This document shows positions 20,501 through 32,800 of a stretch of 64,000 bases of DNA, piece after piece. The notes below the pieces were generated by a model that saw only the letters and a list, made by a program, of their open reading frames with translations, had not been told where the DNA came from and ran no database searches. Source of the DNA: Liolophura sinensis (Eukaryota > Mollusca > Polyplacophora > Chitonida > Chitonidae); NCBI RefSeq assembly GCF_032854445.1, contig NC_088296.1, positions 21,691,853 to 21,755,852 of the forward strand, read 5' to 3'. Position numbers and translations under genes: made by a program. Within the stretch, counting starts at the first letter, position 1. Each line of letters starts with the position of its first letter.

Positions 20501-23378
20501 GAGATATATGGAGAGCAGGTTTACTCCTCGACTAATTACACCACAGGATATTGTCGTCGTTGCTGACGTCTGGGTGTTGCTTACATCTTCCTTGTTTGAT
20601 TTCTCAACACACTATGCTAAGGAAACTCAAACTTACGCCACATGTACATACTGGTAACACAATCCAAACAGCTGTAGTTCATCACCATCGTATTAATGAA
20701 TTATTCTTGAGTTCGCCATAAAATTTATTTGTTTATTTGATTGGTGTTTTACGCCGTAAATATTGGCCATTTTGAAGCTTATGTAGCTCCACCTGTAAGG
20801 ATAATATTTTAACTACTGCTCCAATAAAAGTACCGTATTAACAGGGAACAATACTGAACATTTGATTTTTTTTTGATTGATGTTTTACGCCGTACTCAAG
20901 AATATTTCACTCCTACGACGGCGGCCAGCATTATGGTTGGTGGACATCGGACAGAGCCCGGAAAAACGCCATAAAACATCAATCAAACACATAAATAACA
21001 AACATCTGTAGAATGGCGAGCAACAAAAGAGCTGTAATGGTAAGGTGATAGTTAGCATACGGTCACACACGTAGAAGGTGAAATACAGCAATTTATGTTA
21101 GCTATAATCTTATTCTAACTGGTCAAACATTGCTTACATAGTAACAACTGACCCCTTCCGCACACTGCCAACTCCCCACCAGCACTTCTCAAGCGCAATG
21201 TCGTAAGCAGAAGAAAATGCAGTGATGTTTATTTCATGTATATGTCATATACATTTAAAAAATACTCAAAATGCTAAGTTGTTATCACGCTTAGTCAACA
21301 TTTCCCTGAGCAAAACAAATCCTCATTAATGCAGGTACTTGTATGCGATGTAAAATACAACATACAAAACAACAGCAACAACGATGTGATAGTTGGTGAA
21401 CTGTCACACACGTAACTCGTAATATATGGATGCGCCAAAATAGACTCAGGATTAAGCAGTTATCCCATCTTGGCCCTGTTTCTCTCATTCACTAAGCGTT
21501 GTGCTCATGATCTGCTAGATTTAAACAGGCCTATATGTAGCAAAGCGTGAGAAAGATATTAACCCACCTTCGCTGGGTTTAAAGGAAACCACAGATTTTC
21601 CACATGGCACATGCTATCTGGACCCATGTTTGTACAAAAACCAAAACGGTTTCCCCTCACAGACTGAATGATAAGAGGAATAGTTTCAGTTTTGACACTG
21701 TAAATTAAGCCTTACTTAGACAGCAATGTATCGAAGGGACGGCATGTGGCGTGTACATATCTCGCGTTGTAACGTTCATTGGATCATGTGTGTTATGTGG
21801 CAATTTCAATCAAAATCACAAGTCATATGTGTTAATGCAAAATCTAGTGTGTCCAGGTTATTACATCGAACGCTTTCACTCCAAGTTCTTAAGTTCTACA
21901 ATGGGTATAATCCTCTTATGCAGTAAGTAAATATGGACAGAACGTCACTTCTCATTTTTCAGTATGTTTACCCTCAGTTATAGTTGCAAATTTACATTTC
22001 AATGTTATCGCTGCATTATCAGCCCGGGGTCCAGAAAGGACTTGTTACTGAAATGGACTGAAAACTAAAACGGCTCACCGAGGTATAATGTTTCCATTCT
22101 TTATAAGTGGATCGCCATATTTACTATTTCCCAACAATGGGAATTTTCGCAAGAAACCTGCTGATGATCGTGGGATTCCGCCAAGCTCTAACCAGTTGCT
22201 CATAGCCCCCGTCGTATAAGGGAAATATTTTTGAATACGGCATAAAGCTCCAAATCAAAAAATAATATTTCCTAGCAAGTGAAACCTAGTTCTGTAACTT
22301 GTTTCGCTTCTGATATGCTTTATATTTGTTGTTTTCAATCTTTTTATAGCACAAACGGAAAAAAATGCACTTTGCTTCCTTTTATAGAAAGGTCCGGTGA
22401 GTCGCAATAAATGGCATTATTCTTACTGTTTTATTCCTTTCAGCCGCCAGCAATGCAGTTACGATTATGCTGGTGAGGAAGGTCATTGTGGGTACCCTGC
22501 CGAAGTCACTCATCGGAACTGTACTCGCACTCTTTGGAGTTGCTGTTAGCCTCGGAAAAATAGTTTACGCTGGTTTAATGAGCTCGGTGAGCTATAACTT
22601 AGCTAACTTTTTCCTAGTAACGGCGATTGCTTTTGTTGCATTGCTTACCTGCCTTTACCCTCTACTTCATTCCGCGGCTAGGAGACAGGAGAGAAACCCA
22701 GACATCAGACTGGAAGAGGAAAACCTAGTAACGTTGGACACCCAAGAAAACATTTCTGTAAAAGTCATGTTGCGGTCTCGCTTTTTTCACATGATATTTT
22801 GGACATGCGCTCTTTCCACCTCGGCTGCGTACACAATTCTCAATAACATTACGTCCATAACCAAGTCCATTGGGATCAATGACTCGTTTGCCATCGTCAC
22901 CACAATGTCCGTGTGTATTATCATCGTCCGTCTGTTATATGGGGTGATGTTTGATAAATGGCCTTCACACAAATTCGCACTTTGGCTTCTGTTCAGTATG
23001 TATTTCAGTTTCGCCTCAGGCATGGCGATCGGTTTGTGGTGTCTTAATTCCACCACCGTCTATCTAATGGGGGTGTTTTGTGGGATAGCTGTAGGACCAG
23101 CCTACGTCCTTCCCGTGGCTATTCTTGTGTTTGAGTACGGACGGCCTAACTTAAACAAAATCTATGTCGCCAATTACGCTGCCTGTGCGTCAGGTCAGAT
23201 GTTAATGCAAATGTGGACAGGCTACTTATATGATAGAAATGTGACGGTTGGTACAACATGCGAAGGCACGGAATGTTTCTATTGGTCATTCTTCTCTTTC
23301 CTTTGTGTAGAGATTATCATCAGCGTTATTCAGTGTGTAAACTACGTCATGACAGTTCTCGTGTCTGAAAAGGCGTAA
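17370..23378 (+). CDS. Major facilitator superfamily transporter, three coding exons
   Basis: The joined model 17,370-17,532, 19,593-19,799 and 22,444-23,378 gives 434 codons plus stop. Donors are GTAAAT and GTAAGT, acceptors are TTTCAG, and both introns are phase 1. The product is hydrophobic with about 12 predicted membrane segments and a charged central loop at about residues 200-231, the usual MFS layout and length. RLLYGVMFDKWPSHKF at about 286-301 matches the conserved loop between TM8 and TM9. AYTILNNITSITKSIG and LPKSLIGTVLALFG recall nodulin-like MFS proteins. The family is secondary active transporters of small solutes. The substrate is not known and monocarboxylate-type transport is only a guess. 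An in-frame upstream ATG at 17,301 would add 23 residues. Intron 1 holds a piggyBac-like element and intron 2 a 70-bp tandem repeat and SINE pieces. Confidence 0.85.
17645..17712. repeat. Short repeat end with ATAC microsatellite
   Basis: TACGACGTTAAACGCCAAGC followed by (CATA)n at about 17,690-17,712 inside intron 1. The GACGTTAAAC string is shared with the 3' part of type B SINEs, so this is a likely SINE tail remnant. Confidence 0.4.
18738..18795 (+). mobile_element. SINE type B tRNA-like head fragment
   Basis: CACAGTTGGTAGAGCGTCCG is the A-box region of the tRNA-related head that also occurs at 33,440-33,482 (reverse strand) and 50,645. Only the head is seen here, nested within the piggyBac-like element. 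Confidence 0.5.
18890..19089 (-). pseudogene. piggyBac-like transposase N-terminal fragment
   Basis: A minus-strand ATG at 19,089 opens a frame with SSEEEDCLGFTTDD and then SDISASESESDDDD. Such Ser/Asp/Glu-rich N-termini precede the DDD catalytic domain in piggyBac-like transposases. The domain itself is absent, and reading stops near 18,865. The element ends about 255 bp upstream of this ATG, consistent with a 5' end. Composition alone would also allow another acidic protein, but the TTAA-bounded repeats favour this call. Confidence 0.55.
19593..19799 (+). CDS. MFS transporter exon 2 (residues 55-123)
   Basis: A pyrimidine-rich TGTGTGTTTCAG acceptor and a GTAAGT donor bound 69 codons encoding TM2-TM4 (MGCVGFGMAFLEVLLTSLF, then a Ser/Leu-rich segment and VLVYVVQVFLC). 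Both ends are phase 1. Confidence 0.82.
20040..20515. repeat. Tandem repeat with 70-bp period in transporter intron 2
   Basis: CGTCTTTAATGTATATGA recurs at 20,111, 20,181, 20,251, 20,321 and 20,391, an exact 70-bp spacing. Each unit consists of about three 22-24-bp subunits of the form TATGAGGTATA. Degraded subunits extend to both sides. Confidence 0.9.
20726..20990. mobile_element. SINE type A tail pieces, two in inverted orientation
   Basis: A tail piece at 20,726-20,758 (TTTGATTGGTGTTTTACGCC) is followed at 20,869-20,960 by a longer minus-strand tail and body segment. At 20,961-20,985 a further tail stretch lies in opposite orientation, so the last two form an inverted pair. Confidence 0.7.
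20995..21095. repeat. Dispersed repeat R1, copy 2 (partial)
   Basis: The strings AAGGTGATAGTTAGCATACG and GGTCACACACGTAGAAGG align with the first half of the R1 segments at 14,728 and 54,225. Confidence 0.4.
21340..21440. repeat. Dispersed repeat R1, copy 3 (partial)
   Basis: AACGATGTGATAGTTGGTGA followed by CTGTCACACACGTAACTCG matches R1 copies at 14,728 and 54,225. It lies only about 250 bp from copy 2 in the same intron. Confidence 0.45.
22205..22250 (+). mobile_element. SINE type A tail fragment
   Basis: CGTCGTATAAGGGAAATATT followed by GAATACGGCATAAAGC is a diverged copy of the tail present at 37,130-37,185. Confidence 0.55.
22444..23378 (+). CDS. MFS transporter exon 3 (residues 124-434), C-terminal two thirds
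   Basis: Acceptor CCTTTCAG at 22,436-22,443, then a single 311-codon open exon to TAA at 23,376-23,378. It carries TM5, TM6, the cytosolic charged loop (RRQERNPDIRLEEEN) and the whole second six-helix half. A decayed, inverted relative of this exon lies at 61,600-62,090. Confidence 0.9.
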
Positions 23379-23766
23379 GCTGCCTGCGACAGAAAAGATT
23401 CTGTTTTATAATCCCAAAAATTACATACTGAATTGAACGCAGACAACACTAGAGTAGATTTTTCAACACGGATCATACAAGTAGGCTATATAGTCTTTGA
23501 AAGGCATCTGAGAAATGTCCTGTTTTCACACTTTGTTCTGTATCTGTTTTAGTGCCTTATCACACTCCGATCTTATAAATTTTGATTTTCATTTCTAAAT
23601 GTATGATTTGTATTGTTTGGTTTCACACTAATATTTAAGCTGATATTTAGCATTCACATCGAAGTTTTATGTCACATACTTTTAATTACTTTTTTTTCAC
23701 TGGGTTTTCCCATTGCTTGTTATCAGCCCCGTAAGTCGACTCTGTGGGCCTGCAAGTGTTGATTTA

Positions 23767-23772
23767 AATAAA
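23767..23772 (+). promoter_or_regulatory. Candidate polyadenylation signal AATAAA of the transporter gene
   Basis: AATAAA lies about 390 bp after the stop codon, in AT-rich sequence. No earlier AATAAA is seen after the stop, so a 3' UTR of roughly 400 bp is likely. Confidence 0.4.
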
Positions 23773-25659
23773 TCAAGTCAAATTACTTCCAATACTATGT
23801 ATAATACTAAATATTAAAAAACAAAACGATGACGGGTTATATTTTAACAAAGTACGTTCTGGAAATGTATATTCTCATCTTCTGGTTCTTTCGGCCTGTC
23901 TGAAAAAGAAGTGCTCTGGCGAAACGGCAGCACGTTGACGATATGAACCGACGCAAAAAGAGGACACATCATGCGTACATATATTCATGACAGAAAACTG
24001 TGCGACTTAAAAACTTCAAACCTAAATAACACAGGGTAACAGTTCCGCTTTTATCACTGTTCGCTTTACGACATGAACAAGCCAAAGGGATGTTTCCCAT
24101 CAGATAAAAATAATGTGGTAATTATACACTTTAAGCTAGTTGTATTCAGGTGAAGTGTGTCCGATATTGGTTTTATGAAACGGTTGCCAGTTCCATAGCC
24201 AGAAGTACGTCAGATGCCAGTTGCCAGTTATATATATATAAATTTGAACCGTCATTTAAAACTAACTTCAAGTAATACATCACCAAACGTGATACGTAAT
24301 ACACACACCAGAGGACACTTTCGTGGCATCGGTGTTGAATTTGTCCGCTAGAGGGCGAATCCTCAACTGGCAGTGGAATCTGGTTAAATAACTCCGCTGT
24401 TTTTAAACTTGGTATAGTTTTACACGCACACACAAAACACATTATTACCCAATGTAACATCTAAGTGATCATTATTGAAAATAGCCCGTTTTGTTACTGC
24501 ACTCACTTTCCTGTATCTGTAAAAAAAAACGGCATCGACCAAGATTAACCCTTTTCAATATGGAACAATCGTATTGAAATAAATTTGCGAATTCTGAATA
24601 TGTGTCAGGTGCGAGCGTCTATGTTTGAGAGCTGATAAAGAGTATAAATGATTTGTATAGGTCATCAGTATATTGTTTTGTGAATGACAAAGATTAGCTT
24701 TCTTGGACAGTTACCACTCGTATCCTCAAGCTTTGATCTACACTTCATTCAGTCTGTATTATTCTTATTTTAGTCTCACAATGCTAGTTGTCCTAGAGGC
24801 ATTCCTCCCACCTGTCCACACATTGTACACGCTCTGCGTGTTTTTCATATATTAATAAACGTATAAGCAGTATGTGCTTATAGGCAAAACCACCTGGTAC
24901 AGACGTGGCCGACAAGAAAAAATCCTGATCGCTTTCTTAACCACAAATCGACCAAGTTTAATTTGTGATCAGTTCGATCAAAAACATTTTGGTCGAACTT
25001 ACCGCAAATAACTTTGTCCAACTAACCACAAATAACTTTCTCGGATTGGCCACAAATCAGTAGTTCGGTTCTGATCAGAAACAACCAAGCAATCGGTTTA
25101 ACCACAATTAATGTGTTTATTATAAATAGCCAAAAGGCTGTGCCTGGTTGTTGAAGGAGCACAGGTGTGCTTGCTTATCTGACAAATCATTTCATGCTAA
25201 TTGCAGCAGAACATTACAATCAGATTTTCCAAAAAAAAAATGCTTCTTCCTTTCCAGTTATTTTCCAGACCTTGTGGATGAGGAGAGTGATCTAGGTTAT
25301 AGCATGAGATATCTGCTCAAATGACAAGAACTTTTGCTCTCTATTTACATGATAGCTAGAAAATTAGGAACTAACATTTATTACCACAAAAATTATTCCA
25401 CAAATAGACCAAACACGAAAACGCAGGACACATGTATTTACATCTTTGTAAAGTCAATGAATTAAAGTGACACATCATAATATTCCAGATCCGGTTTAGT
25501 CATCTTTTTTTAGTCAAGTTCAGTTAAAATTTATCGTTGAATCAAAATTAAGCTAGCGTTCCACACCACCTGCATTTCTGCATTGTTCAGGTCATTTTCT
25601 CTGAGAAATCGTCAATCGTGGGGTAAACACTTGTAGACTAGTCTATCACCCTGAAATGG

Positions 25660-25692
25660 GGCGTTATGCATGGTTGTCCAATGCATAACGCC
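25660..25692. repeat. Perfect inverted repeat, 12-bp arms with 9-bp loop
   Basis: GGCGTTATGCAT at 25,660-25,671 pairs exactly with ATGCATAACGCC at 25,681-25,692. No associated gene is seen. Confidence 0.7.
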
Positions 25693-26510
25693 TGATTAAA
25701 GCTCATGGTTTTAAACAGTGCAACATGCACACGTTTCTTTTCCGCCTTGTCCATCTCACAAAAAATATCAGAAATGATTTAGTTCGGTGTATCGCATCTT
25801 CCAAGTTACTATCTCCAGTGTCATTCATCCTAACACACCCAGTATGTATCTATAGGGTGAGTAGCTTTCTTCCTTGGCATACAGGTCTGAAAACGAAAAA
25901 CAGCATCAACATATAGTTGAGACAACTTTTGCTATTATTTATGTGATTGATGCCAATAATTGTGTGTTAATCAATTAGCAACGAGGAAAGCAGAAAACCA
26001 CCAGAGATTAATAGAAATTCTAATATTTAGCTTCCCAAAATAACAAATATCTTATAACATATCACCATAAAAGGTTATGCTTTTGCTTTGTTCTTACGTG
26101 TGAAACTATAGGCATTTCATAACACATCCTTTTGTCGCTACATCATGAAGGTGCTAGCACGTAATGAGTCATACAGTATTAAATATGCGTACCCTCGTCT
26201 TCTCTGCATGGCAAATGATGTACTTTGGATGGTTTCTGGGAAGTTTCGTCCAGCCGTACTCTTGTGGTGATGAATTGGCTTCGGTTACTGATAATTCCTA
26301 AAGGGGGTAAACCATTCTGTAGACCTATCAGCTTCACTTCAGCTTTATGGGAAGGATAAAGCTCGATGCCATGGTCATACATATAAGTCAGTAGCACAGA
26401 GTACTACTACCAAAACAAAAGATAGAAAAACATCTAAATTCGGAGAATATCTACCCCAAGGAATATACGTAGCACATGTATTGGAAAAGCTGGTATTAGG
26501 ACAATCTGAC

Positions 26511-26682
26511 AACATTTGAGGCAGTTATTGCAGGAAACCAATGATAATCCGAGAACATCTGAGGCAGTTATTGCTTGGAGACCAATGATAATCCGACAAC
26601 ATCTGAGGCAGTTATTGCATGGAAACCAATGATAATCCAACAACATCTGAGGCAGTTATTGCATGGAAACCAATGATAATCA
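26511..26682. repeat. Four-copy tandem repeat, 43-44 bp
   Basis: AACATCTGAGGCAGTTATTG-type units start at 26,511, 26,554, 26,598 and 26,642. The sequence is unrelated to the 44-bp satellite at 5,833. Confidence 0.88.
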
Positions 26683-29192
26683 ATGCATCATTAATTATGC
26701 TAAACTTACGCACAGCTTTCAATCTAGATTGGCCCCAGATGTTACACTTTGCTTTTATCTTCCTATTACCATTTAGGTCATATCCATTACAACAGTCCTA
26801 AAGAAAACAAACAAAATCTAAAGATACAGTTTTCACTCAGTTTTGAAATGTCCCAATAGAAATAAGAAAAAAACGTGTTCGAGTTTTATTACATTTACTT
26901 TGTTACATTGTCTTCACCTAACCTGCATCAACTGCTTGTGCTCAGAAATTTTCATCTCACGATGTCAACAATGTCATGGGACAGACTTCTTGTTAGATAG
27001 TTCGGGTCAACATCAGTATTTGCATGGTCAGTTTCTGTGCTATCGTTAATTAAAACAAATAAGAAAAAGGCAATTGTTTGTCAAACAACTTTATGCTTCC
27101 TTCTGCTTGATGAAAACAACCATGTACGTATCCTTTGCACTGTAGTACAGAAGAAAAGCGAATATTTTACTATTTTTATACAGCTGTTTAATTTTTGTCA
27201 AAATTGTCCTTTACTATTTTATAAAGACAGATGAAAAAAATTCATTTTTTCACTGGAATGCCAGGAAAGGGGCTTGTATATATTCTCATACAGAAGGCCA
27301 ACACTCTACCATGAACTGACGATGTTCTCTACCTTGTGACAAAGACATCAACCTAAAACTTTCCAGGTTTACAACATTACAAAAGGTTCTGCCGAAATGT
27401 CACACGACCTCAACAACACGACCTAAAGTCCCAGTCTAGGAGGTAACTGATGACGATGTATTCAATTGTGGTCAATTATGGATGGTAACAGTTGTTGGTG
27501 TTGTTGGGTATATACATTTTGTTTTGCACACTCCGACAACATCTCAGTTGGACAAAAATAATAATTTACCTTTGAACCTCGTAAAGAGAAGCATCTTTAG
27601 CACTTTCGACACTAAAGAAGCAGGTCGATCCACTGATAATCTGTCTTTGAACCTAAAAGAATCTAAAGGAGTCGATTCTTTCGATAAGATATAAATTTTT
27701 AATGTTAAAATGGCTGAAGTTGAGGGGTAAGACACGCTTCGAAAAACAGAGAACGAGTCTTTGGGGTCGCAGCGGCTACGACCAGTCGTTTGATTTGCAT
27801 ATACTGATACCTCTATGAAGACTTTGCCCTTTGGGATGTGAAGATGCAGGCGACTTGCGTTTACACCTTATCGACAACGCTAAAGCTTGATATCACTGTA
27901 TTAGCAACTGAAGATGTGGCACATCTACATGCATATAAGGATGGCCCTGAATTTTACATGGCGTGGTGTAACTTTGAAACCACAAATTAATGTGAGTAGA
28001 AATAATAAACGTATAAATACCTATAGGCCTACACCCGTGTGCTAAATGACTAGCATGTATAATTTGAAATGTTGATTTTTTTCAAATACCTGTATGCAAT
28101 ATTTAAAATATTACTGGTTATCCGTTACCTGCGACATGATTAGATCTACTCGTCAAGTTATCATAGTCTATTACCCCAATTATTAACAAGTAAATCATCA
28201 TTTCCGTACCAGACTCTATCCAGTCCAAAAACAAATATGTAGCTCTCGTTGTCAAGGCTCAAACAGTGTTCGAGATTTCTGCACGAAGAAAACTGACCAC
28301 ATTGTGCCTGTGACAACAAAATGTAGGCTCTAAATTAACATCTTGTAGAGTAAAACACCAGTTTTGTCTACCCGTTTCAAAACATGACTGACCATAATCA
28401 GCGACCAAAAGTTCAGGGGACTCCACCATTTTTTTTTTCTCCTGACCCTTTTTTTTATTGACCATCATTTTTTCTTTGGCCAAGACTTTTTAGCCCTAAA
28501 GATTTTGGACCATTTCTTTTGTCACAGACCTGTCGACCAATTTTATTTTGATCGTAGTGAACAGATCCTTCCAACAGTCCATAGTTTTGGCATAGTTCCA
28601 TGATCAGGTAACTAAGTTTTGCACAAGCCGTGAGTAAATAAGAGTGTAGGATAATAAAAAGCAGGATTGTTTTTCAGAAAATTATCCCCACGCATTGGCA
28701 ACTCATGGACAACATCTCTAAATATTTGTCATCTGGCGTGGAGTAAAGTTTAGACTCAATTTTTAAGTCAAACCATGAAGAGATTTGTCTTCACATAGTT
28801 CATGTATTATACAGTATATACTGTAGCAAGTTGTACTTAAGACAACTGTAAATTCTGTTAGCTTTAGGCCTCATACTGTTTTTATCTCAGTCTACATCCC
28901 GTTGACTACCGATGAAAAACCACATCACCCAACTGCAATTAAACATCTACATGTTCAATCCATTTGTGACTCATCATAATCTCCATCTGTGACTCATGAT
29001 GAGACATTGTCAGGTGTTCTGCAATATGTCGGAATTTACCGGTTAAGTTTGGCCATTTTCCAACTATCACACGGTCGAGCCCCGATTTTACTCTTTATGC
29101 AATAAGCCTTTTCATATGGGTACACATAAATACAGCTTCATGCACTCTGAATCATGGGGCGCATGAGTTTCCTAATTGTCTTAATTTAGAGT

Positions 29193-29423
29193 CCCCAAAA
29201 TCCAAAATGTTGTAACTGTGGGGGAGATCATAGTGCTGTACACCAAGGCTGCCCAGGCTATAAAGAGGCGAGCAAAGCGCAGTTCATAAAAGTAACTGAA
29301 AATGTGTCTTATGCAGCTGCACTGAAAACTGTACGTAGCAATCCGGTCACTGAAGCTCAAGCTACCCTCCCCCAACAGGGGTCATCACCCACAGCCCGTG
29401 CAAGCAGGCATTGTACAGCATAA
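29193..29423 (+). pseudogene. LINE ORF1 C-terminal zinc-knuckle segment
   Basis: The frame encodes CCNCGGDHSAVHQGCPGYKE and then NVSYAAALKTV before a TAA at 29,421-29,423. The single CX2CX4HX5C-like knuckle followed by a SYAAALK motif is typical of gag-like ORF1 proteins in Jockey/Nimb-type elements. Its N-terminal part is not preserved. Confidence 0.7.
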
Positions 29424-29763
29424 TACACCTGTCATGAATAAAACCCACCCACCCAGGCGGACGCCCCAAATGCGTTCTGTTGAAACTCAAACAGACAACA
29501 ATGAGAGTGTACAAAGCGATAGTCTTGCACCCGAAGTACTCACGCACATAGTTGCTTTCTTCACTGAGATGTTGTTTCATTGTTGTAAAATAACTAAGAA
29601 TTCTGATGTAATCAAATAGTTTGCGGAGTGTGCTCAGCGTCACCTTGGCACGGATATAATTGACTCCGCTGGGTTAATGAATATGTTAAGGACAGAAAAA
29701 ACATCCGCTAAATAATCCGCACAAAGTACGAGTTCAACATCTTCTGTTTGATCTTCGTTGTAT

Positions 29764-30030
29764 AATCATGGGATTCAATCTGCTTCATCACAATATACAG
29801 TCCTTATATTTACAAGGTCAAGAACTTACATTTTTTTCTCTCATCGCTTGCAGATAAACCAGATGTTGTCTGCTTACAGGAGACGTTTTCTAAAACCTCA
29901 TCTAGACTTCACATACCCTGGCTATGGTATATTCCCGGCTGATAGAGTCAATCGTGCTGGAGGGGGGTTCGTAACGTTTATTAGGAATTTTTTGTCTTTT
30001 ACAGAAGTTGTGCTACCTAATCTGTAGTCA
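29764..30030 (+). pseudogene. LINE endonuclease N-terminal segment, broken
   Basis: Coding-like pieces include LLHHNIQSLYLQGQEL in one frame and, after a shift near 29,855, DKPDVVCLQETF and YPGYGIFPADRVNRAGGGF. These correspond to the first motifs (N and QE) of the apurinic-type endonuclease that nicks target DNA. The catalytic His end is not clearly seen. Confidence 0.6.
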
Positions 30031-30887
30031 ACTGAATGTCAGTGTTACAAAACAGCATTGTGTAATGAACGTTTTGTGAACATTGTAAATCTTTACAATC
30101 TCTGCAATATGATTGAACCACGTGACCTGGAGCGATCATTATTCGATAGTCATTAACTTTGGCTTGTTACCGTTTTTGCAGCTCTGGAGTAGGCCTCCCT
30201 AAATGGACATTGAAGAAAGCAGACTGGTACAAATATCATAAGGAGTGAGAGATAATCTTTTCTGGAACTACTTTTGACAATGATATTGATAATTTTAATT
30301 CAAACGTTGTTGATGCCATCAACTTTGCAGCTGAGAAATGTATTCCTCAGTCGAAGCCAAGTATAGGGAAGGCACCAGTCCCATGGTGGAACAAGGAGCT
30401 ATAAGGACAGGAACGGACACAGAATAGGGCATGTCGTACGCGTCTATATGAAGATATCGTTGGATATAAAGGTTGCAAGGCTGTTGCACAGCGTGTTATT
30501 AAGCAAAGACAGAAAGCCCATTGGCGTAAATACTGCTCAAATCTCACCAATCGCACTTCTCTTCAGACCTTGTGATCCCAGGCCAAAACAGTCAACGGAA
30601 ATCGTAAGCACTCATCTATATCTATACTGAGTAGTTATATGACAAGCTTCGCTACAGACAAAGAAAAATGCAATGTTTTAGCAGATAACTTTGCATATGT
30701 ATCAGGTTCGGATAACTACGATCCTGAATTTCTGGAACACAAGGAAAACATGGAAAACTCCAATTCTTTTGAGAATATATTATTCGATTTTTTGGCAATA
30801 AATGAAGAGTTTTCACTCCCTGAGTCAAAACAAGCATCTTCAGCTAAGAAAGACTATTCTCCCTGAGAAGACAATATAAGTTACTCA

Positions 30888-31460
30888 ATGATTAAGAACT
30901 TGCCAGATAAACGTTTGAGCGTTTTGTTAGTTCTGTACAATACTGTGCGGAATAAAATTTATCTTCCCTTAGCATGGAAGAGAGCAACAGTAGTTCCAAC
31001 TGCCAAACCTGGAAAAAACGCATCGCTTCCGTCATCATACCGACCAATTGCTCTGACGTCTTGTCTTTGTAAAGTCATGGAGACTATGGTGAATTTCAGG
31101 TTGGTTTGGTTTCTGACTAAAAACAACATTTATTCGCCCACCCAAAGCGGATTTCGAGCTAAAAGAAGCATCACTCATCATATTGAAATACTTGAGTCAA
31201 CCATTCTTCGATTCTTGGCCAATAAAGATCCGTTTTTGCAGTTTTCTTGAACATAGAGAGAGCTTATGATACGCTATGGAAGCACGGTCTGTTGATGGAG
31301 CTGAGTGGCATTAGTGGTCGGGTTAAAAGTTTTGTGCCTGACCGGCTGGTGAGCCCCAGGGAAGCGTAATATCAAAAATTCTCTTCAACATCGCTTAATG
31401 ACCTCCCCGAAGTGTTGAATCCTAATTTAATCCATTCGCTACTTGCAGACGATAAAGCCA
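30888..31460 (+). pseudogene. LINE reverse transcriptase, broken
   Basis: An open segment (30,888-31,250) reads PLAWKRATVVPTAKPGK, then SYRPIALTSCLCKVMETMV and PTQSGFRAKRSITHH, the early RT motifs. After a shift, AYDTLWKHGLL (31,258-31,290) follows, and a catalytic LADD motif is read at about 31,443-31,454. Intervening stops and a G-run at 31,549 show decay. Confidence 0.75.
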
Positions 31461-32439
31461 CATGGTATGGTACAAGAAATCGTTTGCTTGCTATAAAGTA
31501 CATACAAGAAGGTTTGGGTGCTATTTCAGCCTGGAGTGAAACATAGGAGTGGGGGGGGGGTCAAGTTTTTAACAGTTTAAGACGGGAAGCTGTAATTTTC
31601 ACAAACCAAAGGTTACTACCTTCCATGCGGGTATATCTGAATGGTAGTGACGTTAATATTGTAAAATCATTTCTTTTTTTTTTTGGGGGGGGGGGTGTTT
31701 TGTTTGACTCTGAACTTACTTGGAATGCTTATTTAAATTCTATTGTAGCAATTGACAGAAAGCTCTCAATCTGATGAGAGCTGTATCTGGGGAAATATGT
31801 TGTCTATTTTTAATGTATCGAGCGCTTATTGGTTCACGGTTAGATTATGGATGTTAAGCCTACGATTCTGCCTGTACTTCAGTTAAAGCTATGTTTGACA
31901 ATATTCAATGTTCAGCGCTGTGTATTAAAACAACTCCCTTAAATATACTTCAACATATATGTAATGAATGGTCTCTCTTTGTTCGAAGACAGTTTCGATG
32001 ACTGCAATTTCGATGAAGTTGATGGCTTCACATGAGAACTCAGCAACTGACATTTTCAGACCATCCTATTATGATAATCTCTTTGAAGGTACAAACAGAA
32101 AAAGAGAGCCCTTCAGTGTACGATCAAAATGTATGTACGACACAATGCAAATCGCCGGCATTCAAATCTGGTACAAATTTATTCCCGCATTTCCTCCATG
32201 GAAGTTATGTCTACCGAATATTTCACAAGCGTTACACAAGTGCAAGTGCAAGTGCAAAAGTCAGATAACTAAGAGTTATCTGAGTTATCTCCGTTGTCTC
32301 TAGGGATTATATTGCCAAAACGTGGAGCCACTATCTACAGGTTTTTACAGTTGCCTCAAAGTGCCCGGATACTGACAAAACAGGCTGTGCATTTTGTGTC
32401 CCAGAAATTCACCATGATAAGGCGTTTAGGACTTATGGA

Positions 32440-32800
32440 TGCAGTATCGGTATTTACTGCTGAATTGACTGGGATTCTGTGTGCGTTGCACTTTTTTAGC
32501 AGATTTTAAGCGAGATAGAGCCCTTTCTTCACGGATTCTTTAAGTGCAATAATTGCTTTATAGAATTTTACAGCAAGGAGAGGTACTCCAATCATTTTTG
32601 ATATACTTCATCTATGTACCTGTTTATTCTACCAAGGTATGGAAATCTGTTTTGAGTGGGTCCCAGGTCATTCTAGTATTGCGGGTAATGAATGGGCGGA
32701 CACGCTAGCGAAACAAGCCCTGTCTCATTTACATGCTGCTCAACATGTGTCTGTGTCTGTTTCAGAAGCAATGCATATATTTAAGCGGAATTTTATTTGA
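32440..32800 (+). pseudogene. LINE RNase H domain fragment
   Basis: FTAELTGILCALHFF (32,450-32,500) and, after a frameshift, FEWVPGHSSIAGNEWADTLA (about 32,650-32,710) are typical RNase H motifs with the late conserved His and Asp. A further C-terminal region with Cys/His (HDTNVCDHCQAEETF, about 32,970-33,025) follows in another frame. Confidence 0.72.

Larger units (their letters stand above)
23800..29170. other. Intergenic, no gene supported
   Basis: AT-rich sequence with random open frames. Features noted inside are a perfect stem-loop at 25,660-25,692, a small tandem repeat at 26,511-26,682, and an AT-rich stretch around 24,945-25,110 with several short CCACAAAT/GGTCGAA repeats. No exon-like stretch with both splice sites and a domain is recognised. 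Confidence 0.45.
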
